Assembly: GCF_029906345.1 (NCBI RefSeq)
Contig: NZ_JARYGY010000001.1
Coordinates: 966,851-1,030,850 of the forward strand
DNA from: Aquimarina mycalae
Lineage (GTDB): Bacteria > Bacteroidota > Bacteroidia > Flavobacteriales > Flavobacteriaceae
Reading direction: 5' to 3'
Length of the DNA: 64,000 bases
Shown: piece by piece, positions 9,038-17,659 of the stretch
Position numbering within the stretch: the first letter of the stretch is position 1
Layout of the letters: every line of letters begins with the position of its first letter
Translations under genes and position numbers: made by a program
Notes under the pieces: model-generated
What the model saw: the letters and a program-made list of their open reading frames with translations, nothing else
Database searches by the model: none
Told to the model about the DNA's origin: nothing

Positions 9038-10306
9038 ATGAGCAACTATCCGGAACATAGATTAGTAAAGAAATGTTTACTTGAAATTGAAGAGCAATTA
9101 GGTTGGGGAGACTCAAACGTATGGCACAATGATGTGTTTATAGAATTAAGTGAAGCTATACAGCTAAAGACTAATGTGCTACTAAGTCCTACTACATTAA
9201 AACGTGTTTGGGGCAAAATTACGTACAATAGCGCTCCTAGTATTAGCACATTAAATACATTATCGCAGTTTGCGGGATATGAGAACTGGAGAAATTTCAA
9301 GAATAAAAATGATGTAAAAAAACCTACCTGGATAGAAAAGAATGTATTACAACATATTGGAATCATTGTTACTGCCGCCGCTATTATGACTATTGTATTT
9401 ATTTCCTTTTACTCTATGATTGGATCCAAGCAAGCGCAGACTAAAGACGTAGATCTATCTAAAATAACTTTTAGCAGTAGGCCAATTACTAATGGCTTAC
9501 CTAATTCTGTTGTTTTTGATTTTGACCTCCAAAAAATACAATCAGATAGCATACATATTCAACAGTATTGGGATGTAACCAAAACAATCAGTTTAAAACC
9601 TAAACAAAAACAAGCTACAGGCATCTATTACTTTCCTGGTTATTTTAAAGCTAAATTATTAGTTGACGGAAAGATTATAAAAGAACACGACTTATTTATT
9701 GCTTCAAATAACTGGGTTGGCACACTGGATTATCAGCCTATCCCAAAATATATCCAAAGCGAATCACTTAAGGAAACTTATTTATCAACGCCTAAATCCA
9801 TTCTGGAGGAAATTACTTCACAAACCGATCCTGTTGTTTCTTCATTTCATTTGGTAAAAGACTTTAAGAACATATCAGGAGATTATATCTCTGTTAAAAC
9901 AGCAGTTCGAAATATTTATAAAGAAAAATGGGCCGTTTGCCAAAAACTCAGGATCGTTATCTTAGGTACAGAAGGTGCTTTGATTATACCTTTTTCTATA
10001 CCTGGATGTGTTTCTGACATCAATCTGATGTTAAACGATGTTTACTATAGTGGCAAAGAACATGATCTCTCTGCTTTCGGAGTTAATCTTTCTGAGTTTA
10101 GAAATATTAACATCCGTATTCGAGAAAAAAAAGTAAGTGTATTTATTGACAATCAGGAAATATACTCTGGCAATTATAATAATTCTATTGGGAATTTAGT
10201 AGGTATCCGCTATCGATTTCTGGGAGCAGGAGCAGTTAAATATCTACATATTACAGAGGAGCTTGAAGGGAATACAATCCTTGAGGAGAATTTCAGTGAT
10301 CATTAA
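9038..10306 (+). CDS. Membrane-anchored protein with regulator-like N-terminus and exported PKD-like and concanavalin-like domains
   Basis: A 422-residue protein from the ATG at 9038; an earlier in-frame ATG at 8954 would add 28 residues that cover the repeat array. Residues 1-90 match a Bacteroidota N-terminal module with helix-turn-helix-like character: SPTTLKRVWGK, then STLNTLSQFAGYENWRNFK. One membrane helix follows at 107-128. The outer part has a PKD-like beta domain (about 145-225, NSVVFDFD to YYFPGYFKAKLLVDG) and a C-terminal concanavalin-like domain (about 250-420). The layout suggests a one-component sensor: DNA contact inside, ligand binding in the periplasm. DNA binding is inferred, not shown. 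It has no signal peptide; the single helix would give an N-in topology. Confidence 0.65.
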   Translation: MSNYPEHRLVKKCLLEIEEQLGWGDSNVWHNDVFIELSEAIQLKTNVLLSPTTLKRVWGKITYNSAPSISTLNTLSQFAGYENWRNFKNKNDVKKPTWIEKNVLQHIGIIVTAAAIMTIVFISFYSMIGSKQAQTKDVDLSKITFSSRPITNGLPNSVVFDFDLQKIQSDSIHIQQYWDVTKTISLKPKQKQATGIYYFPGYFKAKLLVDGKIIKEHDLFIASNNWVGTLDYQPIPKYIQSESLKETYLSTPKSILEEITSQTDPVVSSFHLVKDFKNISGDYISVKTAVRNIYKEKWAVCQKLRIVILGTEGALIIPFSIPGCVSDINLMLNDVYYSGKEHDLSAFGVNLSEFRNINIRIREKKVSVFIDNQEIYSGNYNNSIGNLVGIRYRFLGAGAVKYLHITEELEGNTILEENFSDH

Positions 10307-10495
10307 GTATTAGAGTATCTTTTTTTCTATATCTACGATTTATCAAGTATACTATAATCTGACTAAAATATGTTAGCACAACAATTACTAAAGCAAGGTG
10401 TTCAGGTCAACCATGAATTAAAAATGTATACTAATAGATCTATAATTATGATCGGATGTGAAGAAGTTTTTCTATTTGTACTGGGACTGCATATA

Positions 10496-10900
10496 TTAAC
10501 GCTCTATAGATTCTGTATATTTTAGAAATAATTGACATCCCACGATAGACCACGCATAAGTTTCTGCCAATTCAATCTCTTCAGCTATTTGCGCACGTTC
10601 TCCTTCAGCGGTACAAATATTCTCAATACGTCGTATCGCTCGTATCATAATATTATATAGTCTATCATCGGATTTTTTGATAATCGGCGATTGATTAGCA
10701 ACTTCTAAATCATTTTTTATTGTTGCAATTTCACTTCCAATTCCTACCTTCATTACCTGCATCATCGATACGAATCTGATTAATTCTGATAAAAATTCTT
10801 GTGGCCTACATAAATAACCCGATCGAGAAGGATTAGGTATAGCATCTATACTTCCATCAGCAACGAATTGTTTTACCATCATAGAAAATTCGGTTGACAT
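10496..10900 (-). CDS. Hypothetical protein, helical, 134 residues
   Basis: A clean frame from ATG 10900 to 10496 with no signal peptide or membrane segment. The product looks alpha-helical and cytoplasmic, with charged helices at the C-terminal half (SDDRLYNIMIRAIRRIENIC and AEEIELAETYAWSIVG). I do not recognise a family. It stands alone: convergent with the regulator-like gene and separated from the export operon by a hairpin and a 359-base gap. Confidence 0.6.
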   Translation of the reverse strand: MSTEFSMMVKQFVADGSIDAIPNPSRSGYLCRPQEFLSELIRFVSMMQVMKVGIGSEIATIKNDLEVANQSPIIKKSDDRLYNIMIRAIRRIENICTAEGERAQIAEEIELAETYAWSIVGCQLFLKYTESIER

Positions 10901-10959
10901 ATAGGGATCAATGTATTACGTTAACTTATTGCGCTAAAATTATAGGTATACGTAAGTAT

Positions 10960-10987
10960 AAAAAACACGCAATTATACGTGTTTTTT
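10960..10987 (-). terminator. Terminator, probably of the TetR-ABC-HlyD-TolC operon
   Basis: Perfect 10-bp stem AAAAAACACG / CGTGTTTTTT around an 8-base loop. It is symmetric, with A-run and T-run on either side, so it would work on both strands. The nearest transcript to end is the minus-strand export operon, whose last stop is at 11260. Confidence 0.65.
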
Positions 10988-10999
10988 ATATTAAAAGCT

Positions 11000-11013
11000 A
11001 GGGAAATTTCCCT
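11000..11013. promoter_or_regulatory. 14-base perfect palindrome
   Basis: AGGGAAATTTCCCT is a perfect 14-base palindrome about 100 bases upstream of the hypothetical gene at 10900. It has no spacer, so it suits a dimeric DNA-binding protein better than an RNA hairpin. No regulator can be named. Confidence 0.3.
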
Positions 11014-11259
11014 TTATGTAATACCCTTAAGAATTACTGCAATCATCCTATCCATTACAGATCTCTAAGCTATTGTAATTAAGTTTTTTACGTATTTTAT
11101 CCCATGCGTAGTATAAGTTCTGTTTAGGTCAGAACGTTAGGAATATACATTTTCTCTAAGTCCAATTGTGTTTTTAAAAAGCGATTTGTGTCTATATTTT
11201 AAAACATTCTGTTGTTGATTAGCGCACAACAGTTTCGATAAAGAATAGTAAAAATTACA

Positions 11260-12663
11260 TTAAAGATTCTCTGGATTTACTGCCAGACTCTTAAATAAGT
11301 TTGCTTTGATGCTGAAGTACTTATTCTGTAACTTGTTTCGTTTTAAGGTTGCATCAATTAATTTACTTTCTCTGGAATTGATTAAAAACAACGAACTCTC
11401 TCCAAAACTAAACTTACGTTCTTCTGCTTTCAGTAAACTAGTATAATTAGTTACCATATCGGCTATCAACCTATTTTGAGTTTTAAAAGAATCTATCTCA
11501 TTATAGATTGCATTTACTTTATTTTCTATTTGTAATTGTGCACTTGCCAGTTCATATTTGCTATCCTGTATTTTATATGCTGCAAGTTTTACAGCACCAC
11601 GTTCTTTTCGTAAGAACAAAGGAAACTGAAATGTTACTCCTCCTTTATAATCTGCGGTATTAAATGAATTAGCTACTTCGGGTGAAGCTGTCAAAAAATT
11701 ATACTCTAAATTAATTTTTGGTAATAATTTATTTGCTTTTAGTTTACGATCTACCTCTAGTCCTTCAATTTTATAATTCAGAGATCTCAGTTTAGGATGA
11801 TTTATCACATCCACTTCTGTTAATAATATTTGTTGTATTTCTAAAGTCTGATCTATTATAGCACCTACATCTTTATCGGGAATCACATTAGGTTGTAGTT
11901 CTATTGGTATGTTATTTCCAATCCATAAATAATTAGAAAGTATTAATCTGAATTTCATCAATTTTACTTTAGATTGCTCCAAACTCAACCTACGATTTTG
12001 AACAATAATTTGAGCTTCTACAGTATCTATTATTGCTTTATCTCCTGCCAATGCGCTTTTCTTCACACCTTCAAAACGAGTTCTTGCGTTGACTAAAAAA
12101 TTCTCATAAATTTCTTTCTCATTAAATGCTTCAAGCCAATTAAAATATGCTAAGGATGCATTATACAAAACCTCATTTACCAAAATATCACGATCCACTT
12201 TGGTTTGTTTTCTATACAGTTTCGCTTTTTTCAAAGCTGCCATACGATCATTTATCAATAATCCTTGCGCAATAGGTATAGATACTCCAGCACTATACAG
12301 CCCTTCATCTGGAACTGTTCTTTCTGGGTTTAGAAAGATCCCTTCATTTTGTTCGAAATTAGCTTTCAGTTCTATACCATACCAAGTTGGCACTTTAAAA
12401 GTAGCATTCAATAAATCATAGTATTCTGAACCTTTAAACTTTTTTCGGTCAAAATCAACCTCGATTTTAGGATCAAAACCACCTCTAGACTTCAATAGAT
12501 TTGCTTCTCCTATACTTATAGTTAAATCGGCTTGCTTAGCAACTGGATGATGTTTTTTTACAAAATCTAAATACTCTTTAAAATTAAGAATAGTTACATC
12601 CTGTTTCTGCGCACACAAGGTAGTTGTCAAAAAAAGAAAACTATACCACAATAATTTCCTCAT
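11260..12663 (-). CDS. TolC-family outer-membrane efflux protein
   Basis: A 467-residue outer-membrane channel component. The signal peptide is MRKLLWYSFLFLTTTLCAQ. Long helical stretches with heptad-like spacing (about residues 140-240 and 345-455) are those expected of the periplasmic tunnel, and strand-like segments (IEVDFDRKKFKGSEYYD; ELKANFEQNEG) are those of the barrel. It is the last gene of the operon, starting 3 bases after hlyD-like. With that protein and the ABC protein it would form a three-part exporter across both membranes. Confidence 0.85.
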   Translation of the reverse strand: MRKLLWYSFLFLTTTLCAQKQDVTILNFKEYLDFVKKHHPVAKQADLTISIGEANLLKSRGGFDPKIEVDFDRKKFKGSEYYDLLNATFKVPTWYGIELKANFEQNEGIFLNPERTVPDEGLYSAGVSIPIAQGLLINDRMAALKKAKLYRKQTKVDRDILVNEVLYNASLAYFNWLEAFNEKEIYENFLVNARTRFEGVKKSALAGDKAIIDTVEAQIIVQNRRLSLEQSKVKLMKFRLILSNYLWIGNNIPIELQPNVIPDKDVGAIIDQTLEIQQILLTEVDVINHPKLRSLNYKIEGLEVDRKLKANKLLPKINLEYNFLTASPEVANSFNTADYKGGVTFQFPLFLRKERGAVKLAAYKIQDSKYELASAQLQIENKVNAIYNEIDSFKTQNRLIADMVTNYTSLLKAEERKFSFGESSLFLINSRESKLIDATLKRNKLQNKYFSIKANLFKSLAVNPENL

Positions 12664-12666
12664 AGA

Positions 12667-14019
12667 TCATTTCTTTTTGATAGTTGCCATTTTATCTTCT
12701 GGCTGATAATAATTAGGCGGAAAACCATTTAACTGCCTCCATAATTCGAACCAAATCGGAACATCCTCCAAAAGCGCAATAGTATTGGCTCCAGATCCTA
12801 CACGAACTCCATCAGGCCAAGCGTGATCTTTTGGGTCTGGTGATATCAATACTCTATATTTTCCATTAGTACTGATAAATGTTTCCACAGCAACTATTTT
12901 TCCGCCATATGTTCCATAGGATGCATTTGGCCAACCACTGAATATGATTGCTGGCCACCCATCAAATTGTACTCGAACTTCTTCTCCTATATGCACTAGT
13001 GGTAAATCTATTGGTTTCACAAAGGTTTCTACTGCGAGATCATATTCTGAAGGCATGATTCCTACTAACTGATCTCCTTCTTTAAAAGTTTCACCAATTC
13101 CCGATTGTATAGCCTTATTGATATATCCATTTTGTGGCGCAGTGATATAATACAAAGCATTTCGTATCTCATAGTTGGTATATTGATTCTCTAGTTTGGT
13201 TACTTGTGCTTCTGCATCAAACTGACTAGATTGCGCAGTAAACCGATCACTCTGAGACTTAGATATTTTCTCTGCGTACGCTGCACGAATCCTACTCATT
13301 TCGATCTGCGCATTGATTACATTATTCTTACTTGCCAGCAATTTATTTTCTTGCGAGACCAGTTTAGCTTGTGTTTCCTGCAATTTTAATCTTTTCTCTT
13401 CCACATCGGTTAGAGATTTCAGGCCTTCACTTTCCAATTGAACAATTCGATTGTACTGTCGTTGCGCAATCCCAATATTAGTATTTGCGGCCAATAGATC
13501 AATACTATCACTTTTTACTTTTAATTGGGATTGTAATAACTTATTATTTGCCTGTTTCAGTTTTAGTCCTCTTTCCTGCAATAGTGCATTTGCCTGATTT
13601 GCCAGTGCTTTTACTTTCTCTTCGTAAGAAGTAACAGCCATAGATTTTGCTTTAATTTGTTGTCCTGTTCTTTCTACTAAATTAGGATCAAAATATTCAT
13701 TCTTAATCTCAGAAATTCTTAAAATAGTATCTCCTTTTTTAACAAAATTTCCCTCGCTCACGTACCATTCTTCAATTCTACCAGGTATTGGTGATTGTAT
13801 AGTTTGAGGTCTCTGATCAGGTGTTAATGTAGTTACAAAGCCATTACCCGAAATATTCTGAGTCCAAGGAAAAAACAGAATGATAAAGACAATAATTGTA
13901 AACGCTAATAAAAACCGATTGAAGTACTTATAATGATCTTTCCCAAACACTTTCTGTGATGCTTTATACCCTAAAAGATCCACAGTTTTGTTGAGCTTAT
14001 TATTTGAAATATTCAGCAT
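12667..14019 (-). CDS. HlyD-family periplasmic adaptor (membrane fusion) protein
   Basis: 450 residues: a cytoplasmic N-terminus, one membrane helix at about 33-52 (FLLAFTIIVFIILFFPW), then a split lipoyl-like domain (IQSPIPGRIEEWYVSEGNFVKKGDTI and YYITAPQNGYINKAIQSG). Between the two halves is a long coiled coil at about residues 115-285. The C-terminal beta-barrel follows (EEVRVQFDGWPAIIFSGWP). This is the usual HlyD order. It links the inner-membrane ABC protein to the TolC-like channel. It starts 8 bases after the ABC stop codon, which indicates co-transcription and probably coupled translation. Confidence 0.88.
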   Translation of the reverse strand: MLNISNNKLNKTVDLLGYKASQKVFGKDHYKYFNRFLLAFTIIVFIILFFPWTQNISGNGFVTTLTPDQRPQTIQSPIPGRIEEWYVSEGNFVKKGDTILRISEIKNEYFDPNLVERTGQQIKAKSMAVTSYEEKVKALANQANALLQERGLKLKQANNKLLQSQLKVKSDSIDLLAANTNIGIAQRQYNRIVQLESEGLKSLTDVEEKRLKLQETQAKLVSQENKLLASKNNVINAQIEMSRIRAAYAEKISKSQSDRFTAQSSQFDAEAQVTKLENQYTNYEIRNALYYITAPQNGYINKAIQSGIGETFKEGDQLVGIMPSEYDLAVETFVKPIDLPLVHIGEEVRVQFDGWPAIIFSGWPNASYGTYGGKIVAVETFISTNGKYRVLISPDPKDHAWPDGVRVGSGANTIALLEDVPIWFELWRQLNGFPPNYYQPEDKMATIKKK

Positions 14020-14027
14020 ATATTTTT

Positions 14028-15695
14028 TTATTTTTCATTTACTATTTTGCCCTTATCCACGGTAATAATCCTACCACAACGAGATATCCATTTATTATTT
14101 TCACTAACCACGACAAGTGCCCAAGGATTTACAGGATCTACGAGAAAATCCATAATCCTCAATGCTTCTGCTTCATTAAACTGATCTAGAGGATCTTTTA
14201 AAATCAATAGTTTTGGTTTTGTAACAATTCCTCTAGCTAGTACAATCTTTTTAGAAATTGTATACGGAATCTGTTTCCCTTCTGGATACAATATTGTTTG
14301 TAATCCTTTTGGTTGTTCTTTTACGAATTGCAACAATCCTACCTTTTCTAAAGCCCAGTACACCTGTTCACTAGTAATACTCTCGTCTCCAAAAGTGATA
14401 TTTTCCAAAATAGTTCCTTCAAACGGAGATTCTTCTGTTAATGATTGTCCTAAATAACCTCTATAATAATTAAGGTTTACCCCTTTTAGTGAAACATTAT
14501 TAATATAAATACTTCCAGAATCTGGTTCAATTAAACCAGCAATCAAACGTAAAAGAGTTGACTTTCCTGAGCCGTTAGGGCCTTGAATTAATATGGTACA
14601 GCTCTCTGAGATGTTAAGTGAAATATTGTCAATAATATTTTTGTCTCTATCTGGCACTACATAAGAAACCTGATCCAATTCTATTACAAAACCTTCGTCT
14701 TCTTTAAAGGGTTTTTCTCCTTCTTGAGGTTCCAGTTCTTTATCTACGATCTGCCCTATTTTCTCTAAAGAGGTAAGCACATCATAAAAAGATTCTAGCC
14801 CTACAATAAGTTTTTCTACAGAAGTAATTACCAATAAAATAATGATCTCTGCTGCTACAAATTGACCAATATTCATTTGCTGATTTAAGACTAATACTCC
14901 ACCTATTAGTAAAAGCCCAGCTGTTACTAATACCTTAAAACCAATCATCTGGATAAATTGCAGCACCAATATTCTAAAATGACTTTCTCTGGAATCTAAA
15001 TAATCTGCTACTAAAGCATCGTTCTTATTTAGAGATAAACTTGTTCTACCCGATAATTTAAAACTAACGATAGATCTTGCAACTTCCTGAATCCAATGAG
15101 CAACCTTATATTTACTTTTAGATTCACTAAGACTTGTCTCCAATCCTTTTGTCGCGGTATATTTAAATACGATATAAATTAGTACCAGTAACAAAAGCCC
15201 ATAGATGATAAAAAATGGATGATAAAAAGATAATAACAGGAGTCCAAAAATAATTTGAACCAAAGCTGTAGGAAAATCTACCAATATTTTTGATAACCCC
15301 TTCTGAATAGTCAATGTATCAAAAAATCGGTTTGCAAGTTCTGGAGGATAGTAATTCCGTAATTCGCTCATCTTAATTTTCGGAAATCGGTAGGTAAATT
15401 CAAAAGAAGCTCTGGTAAAAATCTTTTGTTGCACATTTTCGATAATTCTAATTTGCATAAACTGAAGCATCCCTACAAACAAAACTCCCGCTGTAACTAA
15501 TATGACCAAAATCACCCAAGAAGTACTGACTTGAGCACCTTGAAGTAAATTGATGATAGCCTGTATTCCCAAAGGAAGCGATAGACTTACAAGTCCAGCA
15601 AAAATTGCATAATAAAATACTTGAAGGATATCTCTTTTATCAAGTTTTAAGAGTCCCATAAAACGCTGCCAAGCAGTCAGTATGTTTTTAGTCAT
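14028..15695 (-). CDS. ABC exporter-like protein (membrane domain + degenerate ATPase domain)
   Basis: 555 residues: an exporter-type membrane domain with about six helices (residues 25-300), then a nucleotide-binding domain (335-555). Walker A is intact (GPNGSGKST, 372-380) and a Q-loop Gln is present (Q417). The rest is abnormal. Where LSGGQ should be, the sequence reads GKQIPYTIS (about 473-481). Walker B reads LLILKDP, so the Asp is K500 and the catalytic Glu is D501. The H-loop His is absent (VVVSENN, about 528-534). No C39 peptidase domain is present. It is the only ABC protein of the operon, and its ATG overlaps the tetR end by 8 bases. ATP binding is likely; normal hydrolysis is doubtful. 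Confidence 0.88.
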   Translation of the reverse strand: MTKNILTAWQRFMGLLKLDKRDILQVFYYAIFAGLVSLSLPLGIQAIINLLQGAQVSTSWVILVILVTAGVLFVGMLQFMQIRIIENVQQKIFTRASFEFTYRFPKIKMSELRNYYPPELANRFFDTLTIQKGLSKILVDFPTALVQIIFGLLLLSFYHPFFIIYGLLLLVLIYIVFKYTATKGLETSLSESKSKYKVAHWIQEVARSIVSFKLSGRTSLSLNKNDALVADYLDSRESHFRILVLQFIQMIGFKVLVTAGLLLIGGVLVLNQQMNIGQFVAAEIIILLVITSVEKLIVGLESFYDVLTSLEKIGQIVDKELEPQEGEKPFKEDEGFVIELDQVSYVVPDRDKNIIDNISLNISESCTILIQGPNGSGKSTLLRLIAGLIEPDSGSIYINNVSLKGVNLNYYRGYLGQSLTEESPFEGTILENITFGDESITSEQVYWALEKVGLLQFVKEQPKGLQTILYPEGKQIPYTISKKIVLARGIVTKPKLLILKDPLDQFNEAEALRIMDFLVDPVNPWALVVVSENNKWISRCGRIITVDKGKIVNEK

Positions 15696-16374
15696 TCTTT
15701 GTATTATTTAAAGAATTAAATACTAAATCGATGAAATAAGTGGTAGGTGTAATCTTCTCATTACAATCGGTTAATGAAGAAAAGTGATCTTTTAAGAAAT
15801 GCTGGTGTAATGCTCCTTCTATAATAGTACTAGACAAACTCGAAGGATATGGATAGACAGCATCCACTTCAATAATCATATCCTTAATTCTGTTTACAAG
15901 TCTTTTATATATAGAAAAGTATCCTTCTTTGTTTTCCTTATCAACCTCTTTAGTCAAATATGATTTAGAGTATTCATTCACAACAATCTTATTTAACAAT
16001 ACTTCATTAATATGCGAGAAAGAAGAATCCTCTTTGGTTGTACGTGTAATTATTTCAATAGATTTCTTAAGTTTTTCTTTCGAATCAGAAATACTATTGG
16101 TAGTAAAAACTAATTGATACTCTAACCAACCCCAATACCAAGAGGTTAGATATAAGAGCAATTTGTGCTTATTTTCGAAATATCTATAAATCGAACTTTC
16201 GTTAGATCCTATTTTCTCTCCTAACTTTTTGAACGTAAAACAATCAAATCCTATTTCATCAATTAATAGAATACTGTATTCCACAATTTTCTTTCCTAAA
16301 GTAGAAGATTCTGGATCCTTGAGATATATATTATTATTAATATTAACCTTTAAATCTTGTAGTATATATTTCAT
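15688..16374 (-). CDS. TetR/AcrR-family regulator of the export operon
   Basis: 228 residues. The helix-turn-helix lies at about 42-80: FDCFTFKKLGEKIGSNESSIYRYFENKHKLLLY, cited here in outline, has the TetR pattern with the Y-R-Y-F-x-N-K motif at its end. The remaining ~140 residues are the helical ligand-binding and dimerisation part. It is the first gene of the operon and overlaps the ABC start, so it most likely controls its own transcription with the exporter. A perfect 19-base palindrome lies 24-42 bases upstream of its start codon. Confidence 0.88.
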   Translation of the reverse strand: MKYILQDLKVNINNNIYLKDPESSTLGKKIVEYSILLIDEIGFDCFTFKKLGEKIGSNESSIYRYFENKHKLLLYLTSWYWGWLEYQLVFTTNSISDSKEKLKKSIEIITRTTKEDSSFSHINEVLLNKIVVNEYSKSYLTKEVDKENKEGYFSIYKRLVNRIKDMIIEVDAVYPYPSSLSSTIIEGALHQHFLKDHFSSLTDCNEKITPTTYFIDLVFNSLNNTKND

Positions 16375-16397
16375 AATTAAAAATATTCATCTCAAAA

Positions 16398-16416
16398 TTA
16401 ATAGTATTACTATTAA
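16398..16416. promoter_or_regulatory. Perfect palindrome, probable operator of the TetR/ABC export operon
   Basis: TTAATAGTATTACTATTAA has 9-base arms around one central base. It sits between the tetR start (16374) and the divergent small secreted-protein gene (16526), where a TetR-family dimer would be expected to bind. A weaker related sequence (TAATACTTTAACTATTA) follows at about 16421-16437. Confidence 0.5.
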
Positions 16417-16525
16417 AATATAATACTTTAACTATTATTTAACCCAACTTTATATTTTGTAGTTAATTAAATAATGCTAATTTTATAATCTGAAGGGTAC
16501 ATTATTACTGATAAAACAAATTATT

Positions 16526-16879
16526 ATGAAAAATCTACTATTTATTGCGTTTTTCTCATTTTTAACAATGAATGCTCAACAATCTGAAGTATCAACAACT
16601 GATACAATAGAAGTTGGGGATGTACTTACCATTGGTAATCCATCTGGACAAGATTATGAGCATATCTCATTCCCTCCCGTAAATTTTATAATTAAAAAAG
16701 GTGGAACTCCAAATTTTAAACGACTAAAAGGAATGCAAGTAATTGTTACCAAGAAAACATCTATAAACGGAGAGGCAAAATTGACTATTACTAGAAAAGA
16801 TGGAAAACGATTTTTTAATAGTCATCGTTCTGTGAAAGTGGCATTAGCACCTGCATTAGAAACTAAGGAAATTCTATAG
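16526..16879 (+). CDS. Small secreted protein, conserved-hypothetical type
   Basis: 117 residues with a signal peptide MKNLLFIAFFSFLTMNAQ. The mature part is small, basic and probably all-beta (VGDVLTIGNP, FPPVNFIIKKGG, MQVIVTKK, AKLTITRKDGKRFF). I recall similar short exported proteins in other Flavobacteriaceae but know of no function. It diverges from the tetR-led export operon across a shared regulatory region, so the TetR palindrome might affect it too. Confidence 0.65.
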   Translation: MKNLLFIAFFSFLTMNAQQSEVSTTDTIEVGDVLTIGNPSGQDYEHISFPPVNFIIKKGGTPNFKRLKGMQVIVTKKTSINGEAKLTITRKDGKRFFNSHRSVKVALAPALETKEIL

Positions 16880-16897
16880 TACTATACAGGCTTTACT

Positions 16898-17320
16898 TTA
16901 ATTAGAATCAGATTGATCTTTATTGACAGTTTGAAGAAGTTTATCCTGTACTTCCTTATCATCTAGATAGTTTAGTAAAGCTTGTTTAAAATAATCTTTA
17001 CCGCCATAATATATTCCATTTTCCTCTACTCGATATCCTTCCTTAATCATATCTCCCTCTCCTGTAACTAACCAGGTTGGATTTAATTCTGTATACAATT
17101 GTATAATTTTTTCTATAAAATCTCCACCAATATTACTATTTGCAGACTGCAATCTGTGTAAATACCCTGCACTAGCACCAATTGATAGACTAAAACTTCT
17201 AAGACTTATCCCTAAGTGTGCTGCAAAAACAATAACTCTATCTAAAATTTTATCTTTTTTATCCAAAATATTGACTATTATTTGTGTATATCTAATATTT
17301 TGTATAATATTGTATAACAA
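16898..17320 (-). CDS. Helix-turn-helix (XRE / phage-repressor-like) regulator
   Basis: 140 residues. The central part (about 34-88) has the pattern of Bacteroidota XRE-like repressors: GISLRSFSLSIGASAGYLHR, then FIEKIIQLYTELNPTWLVTGEGDM, where the ending N-x-x-W-L-x-T-G-E-G-x-M is characteristic. The ~25 residues before this domain are unusual, so the true start may lie further in, but no better ATG is present. It diverges from the small gene at 17378 with 57 bases between them. Confidence 0.7.
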   Translation of the reverse strand: MLYNIIQNIRYTQIIVNILDKKDKILDRVIVFAAHLGISLRSFSLSIGASAGYLHRLQSANSNIGGDFIEKIIQLYTELNPTWLVTGEGDMIKEGYRVEENGIYYGGKDYFKQALLNYLDDKEVQDKLLQTVNKDQSDSN

Positions 17321-17377
17321 AACGATAACACTACGTTCACAAAGATAATTATACCTATCACATTAGCCAACTTATTT

Positions 17378-17644
17378 ATGATCACATCCGAAGAACGCGC
17401 TGCAATCTTAAAAGTTCTAGGGAGCAAGCATGTAAAAAAAATACAAGATTACTTGATTGATAACAAAATACTTAGCCCTAACGACAAACCATATTCTAAA
17501 ACGATCATATCCTATATTCTTTCTGGAGAAAGAGAAAATGAAATTATAGAAAATGCAATCTTTGCATATGCACATCAAAAAATGATAGAAAAAGAAAAAC
17601 TACAAGAATTGCGTACTCTAATTGTCTCGAAACAAAAATTATAG
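17378..17644 (+). CDS. Small probable DNA-binding protein, 88 residues
   Basis: A short basic helical protein. SKTIISYILSGERENEIIENAIFAYAHQ resembles the second half of small helix-turn-helix domains, with a likely recognition helix at Y-S-K-T-I-I-S-Y-I-L, followed by a charged C-terminal helix. It is divergent from the XRE-like regulator. Family and targets are not known to me. Confidence 0.55.
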   Translation: MITSEERAAILKVLGSKHVKKIQDYLIDNKILSPNDKPYSKTIISYILSGERENEIIENAIFAYAHQKMIEKEKLQELRTLIVSKQKL

Positions 17645-17659
17645 CCCAAAACCAAAGCA

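Larger units (their letters stand above)
10901..11259. other. Intergenic region downstream of the export operon
   Basis: 359 bases without a supported gene. It contains a perfect hairpin at 10960-10987 and a 14-base palindrome at 11000-11013. The rest is AT-rich with scattered stops in all frames. The stretch next to 10900 would hold the promoter of the hypothetical gene. Confidence 0.6.

Noticed and set aside
10370..10525. Possible 51-residue plus-strand gene starting MLAQQLLKQGVQVNHEL
   Set aside because: Short, runs into the 3' end of the opposite-strand hypothetical gene, has no promoter-like element and no recognisable domain; kept out as unsupported.
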